This document shows, in pieces, positions 31,617-33,954 of a stretch of DNA of 33,954 nucleotides; the stretch's first letter is position 1; every line of letters starts with the position of its first letter. Source of the stretch: Hymenobacter sp. IS2118 (GTDB lineage Bacteria > Bacteroidota > Bacteroidia > Cytophagales > Hymenobacteraceae); the NCBI RefSeq assembly GCF_000715495.1, contig NZ_JNLX01000161.1, positions 1 to 33,954 on the forward strand. The letters are read 5' to 3'. The notes under the pieces are model-generated. The model was given only the letters and a program-made list of their open reading frames with translations. It did not search any database and was not told where the DNA came from. The position numbers and the translations under genes were made by a program.

Positions 31617-32540
31617 ATGGCTACGCTCTATCAGATTATCCCCCTCGAAGCCAACCTGCGCGCCCAGCCGCTCTTGGTGCCCAAAACCGTGCTGGCCCAG
31701 CTCAAGCAAGGGCAACGGGTAGAAGAGCTGCCAGCCACGGCCCAGCAGCCGGCCGGCTGGCGGCGGGTGCGGGCCGAGTTGCAGGGCACCCCGGTGGAAG
31801 GCTACGTCAAAGCGTTTCTGCTGAAGAAGGTGGCAGCCGGGCCCGTGCCGTCCCCGCCGGCGGTGCTGCCCACCATCCCTGAGGCGCGCCTGCCCAGCCC
31901 CAACCCGATACGCCGTAACCAGTCGGGCGACGGGCCCCGCGTATTCGACCTGACCGAAACCAACCAACCCGGCCGCCCCGGCCCCGCGCCCGCCGACCGG
32001 GCCCAACAGCTCGCCGCCATCCTGACTTACCTGGGCGTGAGCCGCTCGGCGCGCTACGCCGCCGGGAGGGGCAAAACCTACTGCAACATCTACGCCCACG
32101 ACTATGCCCACCTGGCCGGTGCCTACCTGCCGCGGGTGTGGTGGACCCGCAAGGCCCTCGTGGCACTGGTCGCGGGGCAGGCCGTGGGCCCCGCCTACGG
32201 CACCACCGTGCAGGAGTTGAACGCCAACAGCTTGTATAATTGGTTCGAGGAGTTTGGGCCGGAGTTTGGCTGGCGCCGCTCGGTGGACCTGAGCGAGGTG
32301 CAGCAGGCGGCCAACGCGGGCTTGGTGTGTATTATCAGCGGGCAGCGCAGGGATTTGAACACCTCTGGCCACATCTGCGCCGTCGTGCCCGAAACGGCCC
32401 AGCACCGCGCCAAGCGCCTGAAAGAGCAAGTGAGCGTGCCGCTAATGAGCCAGGCCGGGGCCTCCAACTTCGAGTACGGCGGCCGGGTCTGGTGGACCGG
32501 CGCGCAGTTTGCCCGGTTTGGGTTCTGGATTCACGCGTAA
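31617..32540 (+). CDS. SH3-like plus papain-like (CHAP/NlpC-like) protein
   Basis: A 307-residue protein from ATG 31617. The N-terminal 72 residues have the strand pattern of a bacterial SH3 domain (LEANLRAQPLLVPKTVLAQL and GWRRVRAEL with EGYVKAFLL). A Pro-rich linker (75-130) leads to a papain-like domain: RGKTYCNIYAHDYAHLAGAY has Cys156 and NTSGHICAVVPE has His252 with a nearby polar residue. SH3 plus CHAP/NlpC-type enzymes usually cut peptidoglycan peptides. No signal peptide is present, unusual for a wall enzyme, so it may be released otherwise or act on other amide bonds. It follows the patatin gene closely and may form an operon with it. Confidence 0.65.
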   Translation: MATLYQIIPLEANLRAQPLLVPKTVLAQLKQGQRVEELPATAQQPAGWRRVRAELQGTPVEGYVKAFLLKKVAAGPVPSPPAVLPTIPEARLPSPNPIRRNQSGDGPRVFDLTETNQPGRPGPAPADRAQQLAAILTYLGVSRSARYAAGRGKTYCNIYAHDYAHLAGAYLPRVWWTRKALVALVAGQAVGPAYGTTVQELNANSLYNWFEEFGPEFGWRRSVDLSEVQQAANAGLVCIISGQRRDLNTSGHICAVVPETAQHRAKRLKEQVSVPLMSQAGASNFEYGGRVWWTGAQFARFGFWIHA

Positions 32541-32677
32541 AACGTCAGGAGAAGCCAGTTATAATTTGGATTTGTTGCCATTCTTCTGCTCTAAAAACGT
32601 GCACTGCTCACCACCACATTCACATTCATAGGTGCTCTGAGTGTAGGTTGAAAGCGTACTTTTCTCTTAAAAAATTT

Positions 32678-33205
32678 ATGCCTTACACTTCCATAGGTAA
32701 CGAAGTTGACAAACTTCCCCAAGTATTAGCTGGACCTATTTTGCGCCGCACGGAGCCAACGCAAGTTTCGGTTTGGATTGCTCTGCGGACCAATCCTGGG
32801 CCACTAAGGTTAAAAGTGTATTTAAATGGCTCAATAAAGGCGGCTAGTTCTCCCACATCCCTCATGCAGTTTGGCACAAAGCTCTATATCATAGTGCTGA
32901 CAGCTGTTGTGCCCGCTGGCCAGCCACTTGTAGAAGATGAGGTCTATACCTACGATATTTTACTGAACGACCCTAGCACTGGTTTGGCCGATAATACGGC
33001 CGGCACGGTAAAAACGCTCTCTTCGCCCGGTATTCTTGACGGACCCGGTCTATCAGGCATCGGAGCAATAACCTATCTTAACAGCGGTTTAACATTGCCC
33101 TCGTTTGCGCTGCCACCTGCTAATATGACGGACGTGCGTCTGGTCCACACCTCATGCCGCAAGTCGTTTGGAGGACACTACGAGGGTGCAATTCAAATTG
33201 TCGCT
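32678..33205 (+). pseudogene. N-terminal fragment of a PhoD-like phosphatase, cut by an IS
   Basis: From ATG 32678 the product begins MPYTSIGNEVDKLPQVLAGP and continues ILRRTEPTQVSVWIALRTNP, the N-terminal beta-domain of PhoD-like metallophosphatases, ending near MTDVRLVHTSCRKSFGGHYE, the start of the catalytic domain (SCRK). Protein-like sequence then stops around 33190-33205, where the ISKra4-like element begins; the frame closes at 33226. The catalytic metal ligands are absent, so the fragment is non-functional. Its more AT-rich codon use than the neighbouring genes suggests a separate origin. Confidence 0.65.
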
Positions 33206-33954
33206 AGGCCTCTCTTGCGGGATTGAAGGGTTCAATTTGCTGTCGCACCAATTGCCATCGGTTACTCATGGCGCAGACGCGCAGGGTCAAGACGCGTTGG
33301 GCGCCGTTTTTGCCCCAGCGTTGGCCCGCCCGCTTCATGCGGCGTTGCATCACCGTGCGGTGGGCGGCCTCAATGGCACCCGAGCCAATCAACAAGCCGC
33401 GTTTGCGGTAGGCTTTGTAATCCATCCGGTCGCGGTTGGCTTCGAGGTAAGCACAGACCGATTCGCACAGGGCCGGGGCGATGGCGAGCTGCTTTAGATG
33501 GGCTAAGACATGGTCTAATTTACTGTCCAGCAGTAGCTTGCGTTGTTCTTTAAACCAGCCGGAAGCCGCTTTTCCGCTCCCCCAACACGCCTTGCCGGCC
33601 TGGCCAATGTGTTCCATGGCATGGTAGAAGTCCAAAATCAGCGTGGCCCGGGGACAGGTTTTTTCGATGAACTGGCGCAGCCAAATGGCCCCGTCGCTGA
33701 TAAAAACCAGGTCGCGCCCCTGGTCTTTGTAGGGGGCGAGTTGCGCCGCAAATTTGTCCCCAAACGCGGCTGCCGTCCCCAGATGGCCCACAAAAATCGA
33801 CGCGGCAATGTGCCCGCCGCGCTCCTCGACCACGCTCGTTTGCAAGGCCGTCGCGGCAAAAATGCGGCCCAACTTGGCTTCCTTGTACCCCTCGTCGGTG
33901 AGCAGCATCGCCCCGTCGGCCTGCGCATAGACGATGCCCGCTGGGGCGGCTTCA
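33204..33954 (-). CDS. ISKra4-family transposase, 5' end outside the window
   Basis: An open frame entering from the right edge; the first residues seen are EAAPAGIVYAQADGAMLLTD, so at least its N-terminus is missing. The motifs VFISDGAIWLRQFI, CPRATLILDFYHAMEHIGQA and LLIGSGAIEAAHRTVMQRRM with QRWGKNGAQRVLTLR are typical of ISKra4-type transposases. The stop lies at 33204-33206, close to the presumed left end of the element, which interrupts the PhoD-like gene. The visible part has no frameshift. Confidence 0.8.
   Translation of the reverse strand, partial: EAAPAGIVYAQADGAMLLTDEGYKEAKLGRIFAATALQTSVVEERGGHIAASIFVGHLGTAAAFGDKFAAQLAPYKDQGRDLVFISDGAIWLRQFIEKTCPRATLILDFYHAMEHIGQAGKACWGSGKAASGWFKEQRKLLLDSKLDHVLAHLKQLAIAPALCESVCAYLEANRDRMDYKAYRKRGLLIGSGAIEAAHRTVMQRRMKRAGQRWGKNGAQRVLTLRVCAMSNRWQLVRQQIEPFNPAREA

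Overview
The window looks like most of a mobilizable plasmid from a GC-rich member of the Bacteroidota, probably a Hymenobacter-like Cytophagales bacterium. The pointers are GC-rich coding sequence with AT-rich control regions, Bacteroidota promoters (TTG about 19-20 bases before TAnnTTTG), weak or absent Shine-Dalgarno sequences, and a relaxase, MobC, Rep_3 initiator and ParA of the kinds seen on Bacteroidota plasmids. This assignment is inference; there is no rRNA or other phylogenetic marker. The window opens on the exact end of a complete ISAs1-family element and closes inside an ISKra4-like transposase.

Layout. 1-1173: ISAs1-family IS. 1.2-5.7 kb: small accessory genes, namely a possible ribbon-helix-helix protein, a structured-leader candidate before a two-gene unit, two paralogous proteins flanking an antisense XRE regulator with a perfect 26-bp palindrome, a lipoprotein, a secreted SHOCT protein and a frameshifted remnant. 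5.8-8.1 kb: mobilization module (MobC, relaxase, membrane/coiled-coil protein) with an oriT candidate. 8.1-9.06 kb: AT-rich stretch without a convincing gene. 9.99-20.3 kb: the most interesting region. 20.5-22.0 kb: HNH protein and SF2 helicase. 22.1-24.0 kb: IS3 remnant, a 13-bp inverted repeat and the ParA partition locus. 24.8-27.4 kb: Rep_3 initiator and an origin with two oppositely oriented iteron arrays. 27.4-29.9 kb: intact IS630-family element plus IS3 and IS5 remnants. 30.3-32.5 kb: patatin-like phospholipase and SH3/papain-like protein. 32.7-33.95 kb: PhoD-like phosphatase fragment cut by the ISKra4-like element.

The 9.99-20.3 kb island has two divergent arms. Leftwards: a caspase-fold protease with a long unknown C-terminal region, a lipase-like alpha/beta hydrolase overlapping it by 4 bases, and two overlapping unknown proteins. 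Rightwards: a 56-residue protein with its own promoter and terminators, a papain-like (C39-like) protein, and a 1012-residue fusion of a caspase domain with a Ski2-like SF2 helicase. Two caspases, a papain-like enzyme, a lipase-like hydrolase and a helicase together suggest a nucleic-acid-triggered proteolytic conflict or defence system. That role is inference from domains and neighbourhood; I do not recognise this exact arrangement as a named system.
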